Shown piece after piece: positions 12,710-21,770 of a stretch of 64,000 nucleotides of DNA. Source of the DNA: Orrella daihaiensis (GTDB lineage Bacteria > Pseudomonadota > Gammaproteobacteria > Burkholderiales > Burkholderiaceae_B); NCBI RefSeq assembly GCF_022811525.1, contig NZ_CP063982.1:868001-932000 (forward strand). The letters are read 5' to 3'. Within the stretch, counting starts at the first letter, position 1. Each line of letters opens with the position of its first letter. Below the pieces are notes generated by a model. The model saw only the letters and a list, made by a program, of their open reading frames with translations. It was not told where the DNA came from and did not search any database. Both the position numbers and the translations under genes were made by a program.

Positions 12710-13667
12710 AAACCACGGCTGGCTTGGTTGTGCTTTGGTGGTGCGCATATAGCGCCGCCAATGCGCATGAAGCCAGTCGACTTTGTTTCGAATCGGCGCG
12801 ACTTGTCAGGATAATCGGAACACGCGCCCCGAGCACTATACCGGCCGCGTGAGCACCAGAAAGAAACGACAGGTTCTTAGCGAGCATGTTGCCAGCCTCA
12901 AGGTCTGGCACCACCAGAATTTGAGCGTGACCTGCCACAGGCGATGTCAGCCCCTTGATCTGAGCAGCTTGGGGACTGACCGCGTTATCCATCGCTAGCG
13001 GTCCATCGAGAAGGCCGCCCGTGATTTGGCCGCGCTCAGCCATCTTGCACAATGCTGCAGCTTCAATTGTGCTTGGAATTTTCGGGTTGACTTGCTCGAC
13101 GGCCGATAAAATCGCCACCCGCGGCTGACCAAGGCCAAGTGCTATGTGCAGATCAATGGCGTTTTGCACGATGTCTGCCTTGCAAAGCAGGTCCGGGGCG
13201 ATGTTAATGGCTGCATCTGTGACAAATAATGGTTCTGCATAGGTGGGTACATCCATGACGAAGATGTGACTCAGTCGCCTCGCGGTGCGCAGCCCGGTGT
13301 CAGCCTTGACGACCTCATGCATTAATTCATCAGTGTGTAGACTGCCTTTCATGAGCAAAGTAGCTTTGCCTGCGCGCACTTGTGCTACCGCCTCGGCAGC
13401 AGAGGCATGGCTGTGAGGCGTGTCGATCAGCTGAAGTTTGCTGATGTCTAGACTGCATTGACTGGCCATTGACTTAATTTTGGCTTTGGGGCCAATAAGT
13501 ATGGGTATCAATAAGCCAAGCTCAAAGGCTTCGACCGCAGCTGTCAGAGAAGTTTCATCGCAGGGGTGGGCCACCGCACACACTGCCGGCGCAATGCCAG
13601 CAGCCCGTTTAACGAGCGCATCAAACTTCACGGGCTCGTGATAATGCGGTTTACCTTCTAGGTTCAC
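12708..13667 (-). CDS. phosphate acetyl/butyryltransferase family protein
   Basis: The 319-residue protein has the PTA_PTB fold: an N-terminal region with LIPILIGPKAKIKSMA, a middle KATLLMKGSLHTDELMHEV and the C-terminal motif LVVPDLEAGNMLAKNLSFLS with GIVLGARVPIILTSR. The family moves acyl groups between CoA and phosphate. In related bacteria a similar domain is often fused to a MaoC-like hydratase and followed by acetate kinase; neither is present here. Its ATG overlaps the stop of the upstream DUF3141 gene by 4 bp, so the two are translated together. That link suggests acyl-CoA or polyhydroxyalkanoate metabolism. Whether acetyl or butyryl is the substrate cannot be read. Confidence 0.86.
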   Translation of the reverse strand: MNLEGKPHYHEPVKFDALVKRAAGIAPAVCAVAHPCDETSLTAAVEAFELGLLIPILIGPKAKIKSMASQCSLDISKLQLIDTPHSHASAAEAVAQVRAGKATLLMKGSLHTDELMHEVVKADTGLRTARRLSHIFVMDVPTYAEPLFVTDAAINIAPDLLCKADIVQNAIDLHIALGLGQPRVAILSAVEQVNPKIPSTIEAAALCKMAERGQITGGLLDGPLAMDNAVSPQAAQIKGLTSPVAGHAQILVVPDLEAGNMLAKNLSFLSGAHAAGIVLGARVPIILTSRADSKQSRLASCALAALYAHHQSTTKPAVV

Positions 13668-16057
13668 TTGTTGGCAACCTTCTTAACAGCGGTTTTACGA
13701 GCAGTGCTCTTTTTTACAGTTGCTGCTTTGGTGACAGCCTTGCGTGGCGTCGCGCGCTTGGCAGACGGCTTGCCAGAAGCGGTTACTGATAGCGCTTGCT
13801 GTTCGTCCCGTTTGAGGCTTGTGGTTTGCATCCCTTTGTTGTTGCCACGCGAACGGGTCTTGGCCTGTTTGGCCGCTTGGGTGTACAGCTGACAGACTTG
13901 TTCGAGCCGTTGCTTGCCGGCTTGATTCAGTGAGCCGCTGGCCAAAGCGACCTGGGTAACAAATTCGGCTGCTTTGTTGATTTCATCAGCGCTATGGTGA
14001 CTAAGCAAAGTGGGAATCGAGTTGACTGAGCCTTCTGGGTCAACCACCATGACCATGGCTTGTTCGCGCACCATGCGTTTAAAGGCCGGTAGCGTCAGTG
14101 TGTGCTCCTGATGTGCGCGCAATTGGCGGATCAGGTTAAAGCTGCGCTCATCAATGCCACCTTGGGCTTGTGCAATGTATATCATCACCCGGATACTGGC
14201 TTCACGAATACCACCGCATTCCACGAGTTTGCGCAGTTCAGTCACGCGACGCTTAACAAAGGCCAGATGTTCAGGTGACACGCCCGGGTGTTCGCGAGGT
14301 GCGCCTTCCTTGGCACCAAGACCAGCAATGTCTTGTACCAGCGGCGCACCATAGACAGCCATGAACGTTTGTTCGATCAGATTATCGCGCCATTCACCGT
14401 AGAGTTCGAGGGCAGACTCAATGGATTTAGAGATCTGCTTCTCCATTTGCAGAAATGGATTGTCCTTGGCAGCTGGCTTTCGGTGGTTCTTAACCTGGAC
14501 TGCCACTGGTGCGAGCGACGCAATCCAAGGGTTCTTATCGGAGATGGTCTCATAGGGCAAACGCAAGGGGTGCAGCTTTTGCAGTCGTTCACTGGTGCGC
14601 GGGGTCGCAATCGCTTTGATCCATGGTTGCATAAAGGATTTGTATAAACCGATATTGACCTGTGACAGGCGCGAGACCGTCGCAAACCTGCGGTCATCGT
14701 CTTCGCGATGTTGCACAATTTTTTCAACGTCAGCGAGGTGGCGGCGCTCGAACGTTAATACGTAGTCGCCGTAGGCCAGATCAGCGTTTGGTGTCTCGGG
14801 CGTTTTGTCATGAATGACAGCCTCGTAGATACCCGCTGGCAGCACGTCGATCATGTCAATGTTGCAGGTGAACTCACGATGCTCTTTTTTGGCGATGGCA
14901 CCTGACACAAAAATGCCGAGGTGACCGATACTTTCGTGCACCGCATAGATGATGGTTTGACCGTGAGCCAGCACTTCTTTGTCTGTCTGATAAAGATCTG
15001 TGATCCAGCCAAGTGCCTGTGGGGGCGGCGTGATGTTGTCGCCTTTCGAACAGAACACGATGATGGGCGAGCGTATGTTGCGCAAGTCGATACGCAAACC
15101 GTCTTTAGTCACCATGCGGGCTGTCGACAGCTTATTACCGATAAATAGGTTGTCAACGATGTACTGGATTTCTTTGCCATTTAAGAAGACATGGCCACCC
15201 CACCAGCGCTCAAACCCAAGATACCGATTGGCCTCAGTGTCGACGTTGGAGTAAAGGTTGTATTGTTTGGACCAATAGGTGTTGGCTGGATTTAAGTTCT
15301 CGAAGTTTTGTACCAGGTTGGCGCCGTCGAACATGCCACCGCCTAAGTCACTGGCCATCATGGTCATCCAGGAGCCGCCAGCCAGGCCGCCGGTGTAACG
15401 CATGGGGTTCTTGCCGCGCCAGCCAGCCCAGTAAGACAGGGGGGCGCCAGCGATGATGATGGGGCCAAAGAGCTCTGGGCGTGTCGCGGCAGCCATCATG
15501 AGCTGCCAGCCAGCTTGGCAGTTGCCAATCACCACGGGCTTGCCTTCAGCCTCTGGATGTAACGAGATCACTTCTTCCAGAAACCGCGTCTCTGCCCAGA
15601 CCACATCTTCAACGCCCTGGTCAGGTTCAGGTTTGGGGAGAAATCCGATGAAATAACAGGGATGGCCTGCCTCGATGGCGACACCGATCTCGCTTTCTGG
15701 CTTAAACCCGGCAATTCCCGGTCCATGGCCAGCACGCGGATCCACAACGACGAACGGTCGTTTGATCGGGTCAACAGGCATAGACTTTGGCGGCGCGATG
15801 CGTGTCAACACATAGTTGACTGGCCGCTCGAGTGTACGACCATCGAGCACGACCTCAGCTTTCATGCTCAACACATTGGGCGCTTGTTTGGACATGTGGC
15901 GTTGATACTGATTACCACGCTGTCGCATGACATCAGCAGTCAGCACGCCGCGTTGCCAGGCATCCACGGCGTATTCCATGGCTGCATCGACCACCGGCGG
16001 GAGCAGCGGGAAGGGGTGTTTATTCTCAGAAGATGTGTCGGCTTGGCTCACGGGCAT
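13664..16057 (-). CDS. DUF3141 family PHA-synthase-like alpha/beta hydrolase with histone-H1-like C-terminal tail
   Basis: This 797-residue protein has an alpha/beta-hydrolase core similar to class I polyhydroxyalkanoate synthases. A lipase-box-like GNCQAGW places cysteine 180 as nucleophile, with D340 in CSKGDN and H379 in SIGHLG as the likely partners. Synthases also use cysteine at this point. Residues from about 390 to 700 are a long DUF3141-type extension of unknown role. The last 45 or so residues are rich in Lys, Ala, Thr and Arg (repeats such as ATPRKAVTKAATVKKSTARK), like histone H1 or the nucleoid-binding tails of PHA-granule proteins. It is the first gene of a pair with the phosphate acyltransferase (4-bp overlap). 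A TGCA-rich palindrome lies upstream. Function is inferred, not established. Confidence 0.78.
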   Translation of the reverse strand: MPVSQADTSSENKHPFPLLPPVVDAAMEYAVDAWQRGVLTADVMRQRGNQYQRHMSKQAPNVLSMKAEVVLDGRTLERPVNYVLTRIAPPKSMPVDPIKRPFVVVDPRAGHGPGIAGFKPESEIGVAIEAGHPCYFIGFLPKPEPDQGVEDVVWAETRFLEEVISLHPEAEGKPVVIGNCQAGWQLMMAAATRPELFGPIIIAGAPLSYWAGWRGKNPMRYTGGLAGGSWMTMMASDLGGGMFDGANLVQNFENLNPANTYWSKQYNLYSNVDTEANRYLGFERWWGGHVFLNGKEIQYIVDNLFIGNKLSTARMVTKDGLRIDLRNIRSPIIVFCSKGDNITPPPQALGWITDLYQTDKEVLAHGQTIIYAVHESIGHLGIFVSGAIAKKEHREFTCNIDMIDVLPAGIYEAVIHDKTPETPNADLAYGDYVLTFERRHLADVEKIVQHREDDDRRFATVSRLSQVNIGLYKSFMQPWIKAIATPRTSERLQKLHPLRLPYETISDKNPWIASLAPVAVQVKNHRKPAAKDNPFLQMEKQISKSIESALELYGEWRDNLIEQTFMAVYGAPLVQDIAGLGAKEGAPREHPGVSPEHLAFVKRRVTELRKLVECGGIREASIRVMIYIAQAQGGIDERSFNLIRQLRAHQEHTLTLPAFKRMVREQAMVMVVDPEGSVNSIPTLLSHHSADEINKAAEFVTQVALASGSLNQAGKQRLEQVCQLYTQAAKQAKTRSRGNNKGMQTTSLKRDEQQALSVTASGKPSAKRATPRKAVTKAATVKKSTARKTAVKKVANK

Positions 16058-16098
16058 TCAACCTTATAGGGGCGGTAGAAGGATTACAACCGATTTTA

Positions 16099-16113
16099 TG
16101 TTGCATTGCAACA
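16099..16113. promoter_or_regulatory. perfect TGTTGCA-T-TGCAACA palindrome, candidate PhaR-type operator
   Basis: The 15-bp sequence is perfectly symmetric around T16106. It sits 42 bp upstream of the DUF3141 start codon and 88 bp upstream of the divergent mog start, inside their shared 143-bp promoter region. TGCA-rich palindromes of this form are known near PHA-granule genes controlled by PhaR. A TAAAAT box reads on the minus strand next to it. The link to PhaR is inference. Confidence 0.5.
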
Positions 16114-16200
16114 AAATCTCTCTTGATCAACCGATCTGTCGGAGTAAAGTAACAGCTTTCTCGTTCAATTGAGCTGGCACTCAGCCAGCCGGAGTGCCAA

Positions 16201-16827
16201 ATGTCTGATCAAGCCCAAATCGTGAGCGCCAGCATCCTACGAGTCGGGTTAATTTCCGTCTCAGATCGTGCCAGTCAGGGGGTCTATGCCGATCAGGGTG
16301 TGCCATCGCTTAAAAACTGGCTATCCCAGGCTCTGGTCAGTCCATTTGAGGTGCACGAACGACTGATCGCCGATGAAAAAAACTTGATCACTGACACCAT
16401 TATTGAGTTGGTGGATCAGGCCCGTTGTGATCTGGTGCTCACCACGGGGGGGACAGGGCCATCTCGACGCGATGTCACACCCGAGGCCACGCTGGCTGCT
16501 GCCACCCGAGAGATGCCAGGATTCGGCGAGCAAATGCGTCAGATCAGCCTTCAGTTTGTGCCAACGGCGATTTTGTCGCGACAAGTCGGTGCCTTGCGAG
16601 AAATTGATGGCCACGCAGCATTAATTATCAATCTGCCAGGTCAGCCACGTGCCATTGCCGAGACCCTTGAGGGGCTAAAGAAAGATGGGCTGGTAGTCGT
16701 TTCAGGTTTGTTTGCTGCGGTGCCCTACTGTATTGACCTGATTGGTGGGCCTTACATCGAGACTGATCCCGCCGTGGTTAAGGCGTTTCGCCCGAACAAG
16801 AAAGTCGCAGCTGCCAAAGAGACGTGA
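16201..16827 (+). CDS. mog: molybdopterin adenylyltransferase
   Basis: The 208-residue protein has the MoaB/Mog fold with the signature TTGGTGPSRRDVTPEAT, plus GLISVSDRASQGVYADQG near the N-terminus and HAALIINLPGQPRAIAETL towards the C-terminus. Mog adenylates molybdopterin to prepare it for molybdenum insertion. The ATG is preceded by GGAG at a good distance. The gene is divergent from the DUF3141 gene. Its last 50 bp overlap, tail to tail, the 3' end of the following minus-strand methyltransferase. Confidence 0.92.
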   Translation: MSDQAQIVSASILRVGLISVSDRASQGVYADQGVPSLKNWLSQALVSPFEVHERLIADEKNLITDTIIELVDQARCDLVLTTGGTGPSRRDVTPEATLAAATREMPGFGEQMRQISLQFVPTAILSRQVGALREIDGHAALIINLPGQPRAIAETLEGLKKDGLVVVSGLFAAVPYCIDLIGGPYIETDPAVVKAFRPNKKVAAAKET

Positions 16828-17935
16828 TTTCAGCGCGGCGAAAGGGCATCAGTGGGTCGTTGGTGTCTGATAGTTTGCGATGCGATGCCTTGGTTTGCAG
16901 ACGATGAACGGGGACGAGACCTGCGTTCTCGAACCAGCCCAGTAAGTCTTCCCGGCTTCTCAATTTCAAGTGCTCAGCAAGATCGGACAGGATTAGCCAT
17001 GCCTGGCCATTGGGTTGCAGATGTGCACCCACCGCATTTAAAAAACCTTGAAGCATCCGATGCTGTGGGTCATAAATGGCGGCCTCCAATGGTCCACTGG
17101 CTGCACCCGGCAACCAAGGTGGGTTGCACACGATCAGGTCGAATTTCCCTTCGGGAATCAGGTCGCAGTCCAAGATAGTGATTTGTGTGTGCAGGTTTGC
17201 TCGATGCACATTGTCAGTTGCGCAAGCCAATGCAGCTGGATTGACATCGGTGGCAATGACCTGTTGAATCCCGCGCTTAGCCAATAGCATGGCCAATACG
17301 CCGGTGCCGGTGCCAACATCGACGGCTGTGTCACATGGGCTGGGTAGCTCGGCTTGCATGACCAAATCCAGATACTCATGCCGGGTGGGAGCAAATACAC
17401 CCCAGCGAGGAAAAATGTTGTGTCCCAGAGCCGCAACGGGCAAACCTTGGCGATGCCATTCGAATGCACTCAGAACCCCGACTAGTTCGGACAACGGCAC
17501 CACAAAATCCACCTCTTCTAGTCGTTCACCATAGGCCATGCGCAAAGCGTCATGAGCATCTGGTGCGCCAGCGAGGTGAATCGCATAGCCTGGCTTGATC
17601 TCAACGAGCAATAGCCCGGCTTGCCGAGCAGCTTGCGAGCGTTGCAGACGGATACGGTGAAACCGCTCTGGGAGATCCACGGGTTCAAACGAACGCGATT
17701 TATTGTTGATCAGCCGTTTGATTGCGCTCAACAGTTGTCTGGCTTGTTGATAGTCCCCTTGGCACAGCAGAGCCGTTGACTGGCCGAGTGCCCGACCGGC
17801 GCTCTTGGCCGAGACATTCGTGCCAATTGTCTCTATGTGTCGGGGTGGATTCCAGTGGTGGGCGCTTTGCCAATAGACGCTCGTGGTCGTGTCTGGCAGA
17901 GGTATCTCGATTTGCTGGGTCTGTGTTGGTTGCAT
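16778..17935 (-). CDS. class I SAM-dependent methyltransferase (PrmC/RsmC-like)
   Basis: The 385-residue protein has an N-terminal region of about 190 residues without a recognised motif, then a Rossmann methyltransferase domain. Motif I is VDVGTGTGVLAMLLAKRG (residues 205-222) and motif IV is NPPW (271-274). NPPW/NPPY motifs occur in enzymes that methylate planar nitrogen atoms in nucleic acids or glutamine side chains. The target here is unknown. The 3' end overlaps mog by 50 bp. It is divergent from fba, with 123 bp between start codons. Confidence 0.8.
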   Translation of the reverse strand: MQPTQTQQIEIPLPDTTTSVYWQSAHHWNPPRHIETIGTNVSAKSAGRALGQSTALLCQGDYQQARQLLSAIKRLINNKSRSFEPVDLPERFHRIRLQRSQAARQAGLLLVEIKPGYAIHLAGAPDAHDALRMAYGERLEEVDFVVPLSELVGVLSAFEWHRQGLPVAALGHNIFPRWGVFAPTRHEYLDLVMQAELPSPCDTAVDVGTGTGVLAMLLAKRGIQQVIATDVNPAALACATDNVHRANLHTQITILDCDLIPEGKFDLIVCNPPWLPGAASGPLEAAIYDPQHRMLQGFLNAVGAHLQPNGQAWLILSDLAEHLKLRSREDLLGWFENAGLVPVHRLQTKASHRKLSDTNDPLMPFRRAEITSLWQLRLSCSGETP

Positions 17936-17951
17936 TCAGTGGTCTATCGGC

Positions 17952-17978
17952 TTGGCACGCAGCGGTTGAGGGTAAAAT
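17952..17978 (+). promoter_or_regulatory. possible fba promoter
   Basis: TTGGCA (17952-17957) and TAAAAT (17973-17978) face fba with a 15-bp spacer, shorter than ideal. A leader of about 75 bases would precede the ATG. GGGTAAAATG recurs at 20053-20062 upstream of purE, which hints at a recurring -10 element. Low confidence. Confidence 0.3.
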
Positions 17979-18058
17979 GGTGAAGTTTCAGGAAATTTGC
18001 AGGTTGTGTTTCATCACAGTCCACCCCGGTTTTTTAATTTCATTGCAAGGACTTCATT

Positions 18059-19123
18059 ATGGCTCTCGTCTCCATGCGCCAGCTGTTAGATCACGCTGCA
18101 GAAAACGGCTACGGCATCCCGGCATTTAACGTCAATAACCTCGAGCAAGTTCAGGCCATCATGGAGGCCGCTGAAGAAACCAATAGTCCCGTCATCATGC
18201 AGGCATCTGCAGGCGCACGCAAGTACGCAGGAGAGGGTTTCTTGAAGCATCTGATCCAAGCAGCCGTGGAGTCCTATCCCCACATACCAATCGTGATGCA
18301 CCAGGATCATGGCCAGTCACCCAAGATTTGTCAGGGAGCGATCGATCTGGGTTTTTCTAGCGTCATGATGGATGGCTCGTTGATGGAAGACGGTAAAACC
18401 ATCGCCGACTACGATTACAACGTCAAGGTTACCAGGCAGGTGGTTGATATTGCCCACAAGCTTGGTGTGACGGTTGAGGGGGAGTTGGGCTGCCTTGGTT
18501 CGTTAGAGACCATGAAAGGCGACAAAGAGGATGGTCATGGCGCCGAAGGCACCATGACCATGGATCAGTTGTTGACTGATCCCGAGCAGGCGGCCGATTT
18601 TGTTCGTCAGACCCAACTAGACGCCTTGGCTATTGCGATCGGTACCAGCCATGGTGCTTACAAGTTCACTCGCAAGCCAACGGGAGACATCCTTTCGATT
18701 GAGCGTATCAAGCAAATCAATGCGCGCTTGCCCAACACCCACTTGGTGATGCATGGCAGTTCGAGTGTGCCGCAAGAATTGCTCGCTGAAATCCGAGAGT
18801 TTGGCGGCGACATGAAAGAGACTTATGGCGTTCCTGTCGAAGAAATTCAGGAAGCCATCAAGTACGGTGTACGCAAGATCAACATCGATACCGATATCCG
18901 TCTTGCCATGACCGGTGCAATCCGTCGTTTCTTCGCCGAGAACCCCAGCAAGTTTGACCCGCGTGAGTATTTGAAGCCTGCCCGAGCAGCGGCCAAGGCC
19001 ATCTGTGTGGCGCGCTATCAGCAATTTGGCACTGCTGGCAATGCCAGCAAGATCACAGCCCGTCCGTTGGTTGATATTGCAGCCGACTACGCCGCAGGCA
19101 AGCTTGCCCAAGTTGTGCAATAA
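18059..19123 (+). CDS. fba: class II fructose-1,6-bisphosphate aldolase, Calvin-cycle subtype
   Basis: The 354-residue length and the sequence fit the class II Calvin-cycle subfamily. Zinc and substrate regions are visible: [14 protein letters not shown] (catalytic metal histidine), [12 protein letters not shown], and [11 protein letters not shown]. The C-terminal [15 protein letters not shown] is typical. It splits fructose 1,6-bisphosphate to dihydroxyacetone phosphate and glyceraldehyde 3-phosphate, or runs in reverse for gluconeogenesis. AAGGA precedes the ATG. Fba is followed 18 bp later by purC on the same strand. Confidence 0.96.
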   Translation: MALVSMRQLLDHAAENGYGIPAFNVNNLEQVQAIMEAAEETNSPVIMQASAGARKYAGEGFLKHLIQAAVESYPHIPIVMHQDHGQSPKICQGAIDLGFSSVMMDGSLMEDGKTIADYDYNVKVTRQVVDIAHKLGVTVEGELGCLGSLETMKGDKEDGHGAEGTMTMDQLLTDPEQAADFVRQTQLDALAIAIGTSHGAYKFTRKPTGDILSIERIKQINARLPNTHLVMHGSSSVPQELLAEIREFGGDMKETYGVPVEEIQEAIKYGVRKINIDTDIRLAMTGAIRRFFAENPSKFDPREYLKPARAAAKAICVARYQQFGTAGNASKITARPLVDIAADYAAGKLAQVVQ

Positions 19124-19141
19124 GCTGGGGCTTGGATCACT

Positions 19142-20017
19142 GTGACTTTGCATCAATCCAGCATCACTTCCTTGCCGCTTATCGCCCGCGGCAAGGTGCG
19201 TGATATGTATGCCGTGGGCCATGACAAGTTGCTGATTGTGGCTTCAGACCGTATCTCGGCATTCGATGTCATTCTGGATGACCCAATTCCCGGTAAGGGC
19301 GAAGTTCTAACCAAATTGACGGAATTCTGGTTGGGTAAGCTTGGCCATATCATTCCCAATCATGCCACGGGTATCGACCCTGAGTCGGTGGTTCAAGCCG
19401 GTGAGCGTGATCAGGTTCGCGGCCGTTCCATGGTGGTCAAGCGTTTAAAGCCAATATTGGTTGAGGCAGTGGCCCGTGGCTATCTGATTGGTTCAGGTTG
19501 GAAGGATTATCAGACAACAGGATCGGTTTGTGGGGTTGTATTGCCCACGGGACTGCAACAGGCTGCTAAGCTGCCCGAAGCGATTTTTACGCCTGCTGCC
19601 AAAGCCGACGTGGGTGAGCATGATGAGAACGTCGACTTTGAGTACGTCGTTAATGCGATTGGTGATTCGCTGGCTCGTCAGATAAGGGAAACCACATTGC
19701 GGCTATACCAGGAAGCGGCCGAATATGCGGCAAGCCGAGGGATACTGATTGCTGACACCAAGTTTGAGTTTGGCTTGGATGAGGCGGGACAATTGCATCT
19801 AATGGATGAGGTCCTTACGCCCGACTCCTCCCGGTTTTGGCCGGCCGATGGTTGGCGTGAGGGTATCAGCCCGCCATCCTATGACAAGCAGTTTGTGCGG
19901 GATTGGCTTGAAACCCAGCCCTGGAACAAAACGTCGCCGGCACCACGCTTGCCCGCTGAAATTATCGAAGCCACTGCTGCCAAGTACCGTGAAGCGCTAG
20001 AGCGTCTAAGCGCCTAG
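19142..20017 (+). CDS. purC: phosphoribosylaminoimidazole-succinocarboxamide synthase
   Basis: The 291-residue protein starts at GTG and shows SAICAR synthase motifs: [14 protein letters not shown], the ATP-binding [13 protein letters not shown], and [19 protein letters not shown] near the C-terminus. It joins CAIR and aspartate with ATP hydrolysis in purine synthesis. Length matches the eukaryote-like long PurC type found in proteobacteria. It lies between fba and purE. The GTG start is inferred from alignment with the usual N-terminus rather than from a strong ribosome-binding site. Confidence 0.95.
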   Translation: MTLHQSSITSLPLIARGKVRDMYAVGHDKLLIVASDRISAFDVILDDPIPGKGEVLTKLTEFWLGKLGHIIPNHATGIDPESVVQAGERDQVRGRSMVVKRLKPILVEAVARGYLIGSGWKDYQTTGSVCGVVLPTGLQQAAKLPEAIFTPAAKADVGEHDENVDFEYVVNAIGDSLARQIRETTLRLYQEAAEYAASRGILIADTKFEFGLDEAGQLHLMDEVLTPDSSRFWPADGWREGISPPSYDKQFVRDWLETQPWNKTSPAPRLPAEIIEATAAKYREALERLSA

Positions 20018-20092
20018 CCACCTTCTTCTCTACACGACGGTCTTGCCCCAACGGGTAAAATGACCGTTTGAATGCTGTTCAGGTCACTACTT

Positions 20093-20605
20093 ATGACAAG
20101 CAATCTGTCTGGCAACAATCATTCGCCCTTGGTGGGTGTCATCATGGGCTCCTCGAGCGACTGGGACGTCATGTCCGAAGCGGTCGCCATTCTTGAACAT
20201 TTCGCAATCCCGCATGAAGCGCGCGTGGTGTCAGCACATCGGATGCCTTCTGATATGGCGCAATATGCCCAGACCGCCAACGATCGAGGTTTAAGAGCCA
20301 TCATCGCCGGTGCAGGTGGTGCGGCTCATTTGCCGGGCATGGTGGCTGCATTCACACACATCCCTGTATTTGGTGTTCCAGTGCCCAGCAAACATTTGCA
20401 GGGCCAAGATTCGCTGTTATCGATCGTTCAAATGCCCAAAGGGGTGCCAGTCGCCACATTCGCGATCGGAACAGCCGGGGCTGCCAATGCTGCACTGCAC
20501 GTGGTCGCAAATTTGGCAACCACCGACAAAGCGCTTGCAGAGAAGCTGATTCAGTACAGGACTGCGCAGACCGAGATGGCTCGCGCCATGAGGTTGGAAA
20601 AATGA
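20093..20605 (+). CDS. purE: N5-carboxyaminoimidazole ribonucleotide mutase
   Basis: The class I PurE signature is clear: [14 protein letters not shown] near the N-terminus, [11 protein letters not shown] with the catalytic histidine, and [17 protein letters not shown]. It converts N5-CAIR to CAIR. I chose the ATG at 20093 (170 residues) over 20072 because a -10-like TAAAAT at 20056-20061 would leave almost no leader for the earlier start. The 3' end overlaps purK by 4 bp (ATGA), indicating coupled translation. Confidence 0.94.
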   Translation: MTSNLSGNNHSPLVGVIMGSSSDWDVMSEAVAILEHFAIPHEARVVSAHRMPSDMAQYAQTANDRGLRAIIAGAGGAAHLPGMVAAFTHIPVFGVPVPSKHLQGQDSLLSIVQMPKGVPVATFAIGTAGAANAALHVVANLATTDKALAEKLIQYRTAQTEMARAMRLEK

Positions 20606-21768
20606 TTGTCAAACCAGGGCAGTGGTTGGGTGTCCTTGGAGCCGGTCAGCTAGGGCGGATGTTTTGTCAGGCCGCCCAGTCGATGGGTTATCGGGTGCTG
20701 GTGCTAGACCCTGATGAGGTATCACCAACGGCAGATTTGGCTGATGACCACATCATGGCTGCCTATGATGATGAGAAAGCCTTGGGTGAAATGGCCAAGC
20801 GCTGCCTGGCGGTCACTACCGAGTTTGAGAATGTGCCTGCACGCAGTCTGGAGTTGTTGTCTAGACGCACCCATGTCATGCCTGGCGCCAGGGCTGTGGG
20901 CCCGGCGCAAGATCGCTGTCTGGAAAAACGCTTTATCGAGTCGATGGGTGTGCCCGTGGCACCATTTGCCGAGATTCGCGAGCTATCAGACCTTGAGCAC
21001 TTGCCAGAAGGACTTTTCCCAGGCATCTTGAAAGTGGCACAACTGGGCTATGACGGTAAAGGTCAATGGCGGGTTGCTAACCGGCAGGAGGTTTTGTCTG
21101 CGTTCGAGCAAGCCCAACGAGTGCCTTGCGTATTAGAGGCCAAGCTTGACCTGGCTTATGAACTGTCAGTAGTGCTTGCACGCGACACGCAAGGCAAACA
21201 GGTGGTTTATCCGGTTAGCCGCAATATTCATCACGATGGCATCCTCGCGGTCACCCATGTTGATGGTGTGTTGACCGATACCGCTAGAGCCGCGTGCCAG
21301 GCAGCCGGTCAGATTGCTGATGGACTGGGTTATCACGGTGTACTTTGTGTTGAGTTTTTTGTGTTGAAAGATGGCAGTCTGATTGCCAACGAAATGGCGC
21401 CAAGACCACACAACAGTGGTCACTACACGCAAAATGCTTGTGTTTCTAGCCAGTTTGAGCAGCAAGTCAGGGTCATGGCAGGTTTGCCCTTAGGCGACAC
21501 CAGATTGCTCGCGCCTGCTGTGATGCTTAATCTGCTTGGTGATGTCTGGTTGCGTCACCAGAGCGATCAACCGCAAGAGCCGGATTGGGACGCGGTGCTA
21601 TCCAAACCCGGTACATCCTTGCACCTCTACGGCAAGCGTTGCGCCCGTGCAGGCAGAAAAATGGGTCATATCAACATCACGGCGCCGACGTTTGAGCAAG
21701 CAGTCGGTGTGGCCAATGAGATTGTTGACCTATTGGATTTGCCTTGCAGGGCAGTCGTGCCTTCATAA
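20602..21768 (+). CDS. purK: 5-(carboxyamino)imidazole ribonucleotide synthase
   Basis: The 388-residue ATP-grasp protein starts [18 protein letters not shown], and carries the ATP-grasp parts [16 protein letters not shown] and [15 protein letters not shown]. It makes N5-CAIR from AIR, ATP and bicarbonate, the substrate of PurE encoded just upstream. The 4-bp overlap with purE supports coupling. The following Sua5-type gene begins at or just after its stop codon. Confidence 0.95.
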   Translation: MIVKPGQWLGVLGAGQLGRMFCQAAQSMGYRVLVLDPDEVSPTADLADDHIMAAYDDEKALGEMAKRCLAVTTEFENVPARSLELLSRRTHVMPGARAVGPAQDRCLEKRFIESMGVPVAPFAEIRELSDLEHLPEGLFPGILKVAQLGYDGKGQWRVANRQEVLSAFEQAQRVPCVLEAKLDLAYELSVVLARDTQGKQVVYPVSRNIHHDGILAVTHVDGVLTDTARAACQAAGQIADGLGYHGVLCVEFFVLKDGSLIANEMAPRPHNSGHYTQNACVSSQFEQQVRVMAGLPLGDTRLLAPAVMLNLLGDVWLRHQSDQPQEPDWDAVLSKPGTSLHLYGKRCARAGRKMGHINITAPTFEQAVGVANEIVDLLDLPCRAVVPS

Positions 21769-21770
21769 TC

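Noticed and set aside
15662..16069. 135-codon plus-strand frame over the DUF3141 5' end
   Set aside because: It is a shadow of a well-supported minus-strand gene, without a ribosome-binding site or recognisable motif.
20043..20061. Promoter for purE from TTGCCC and TAAAAT
   Set aside because: Only 7 bp separate the boxes, so they cannot form one promoter; the -10-like box alone is weak evidence.
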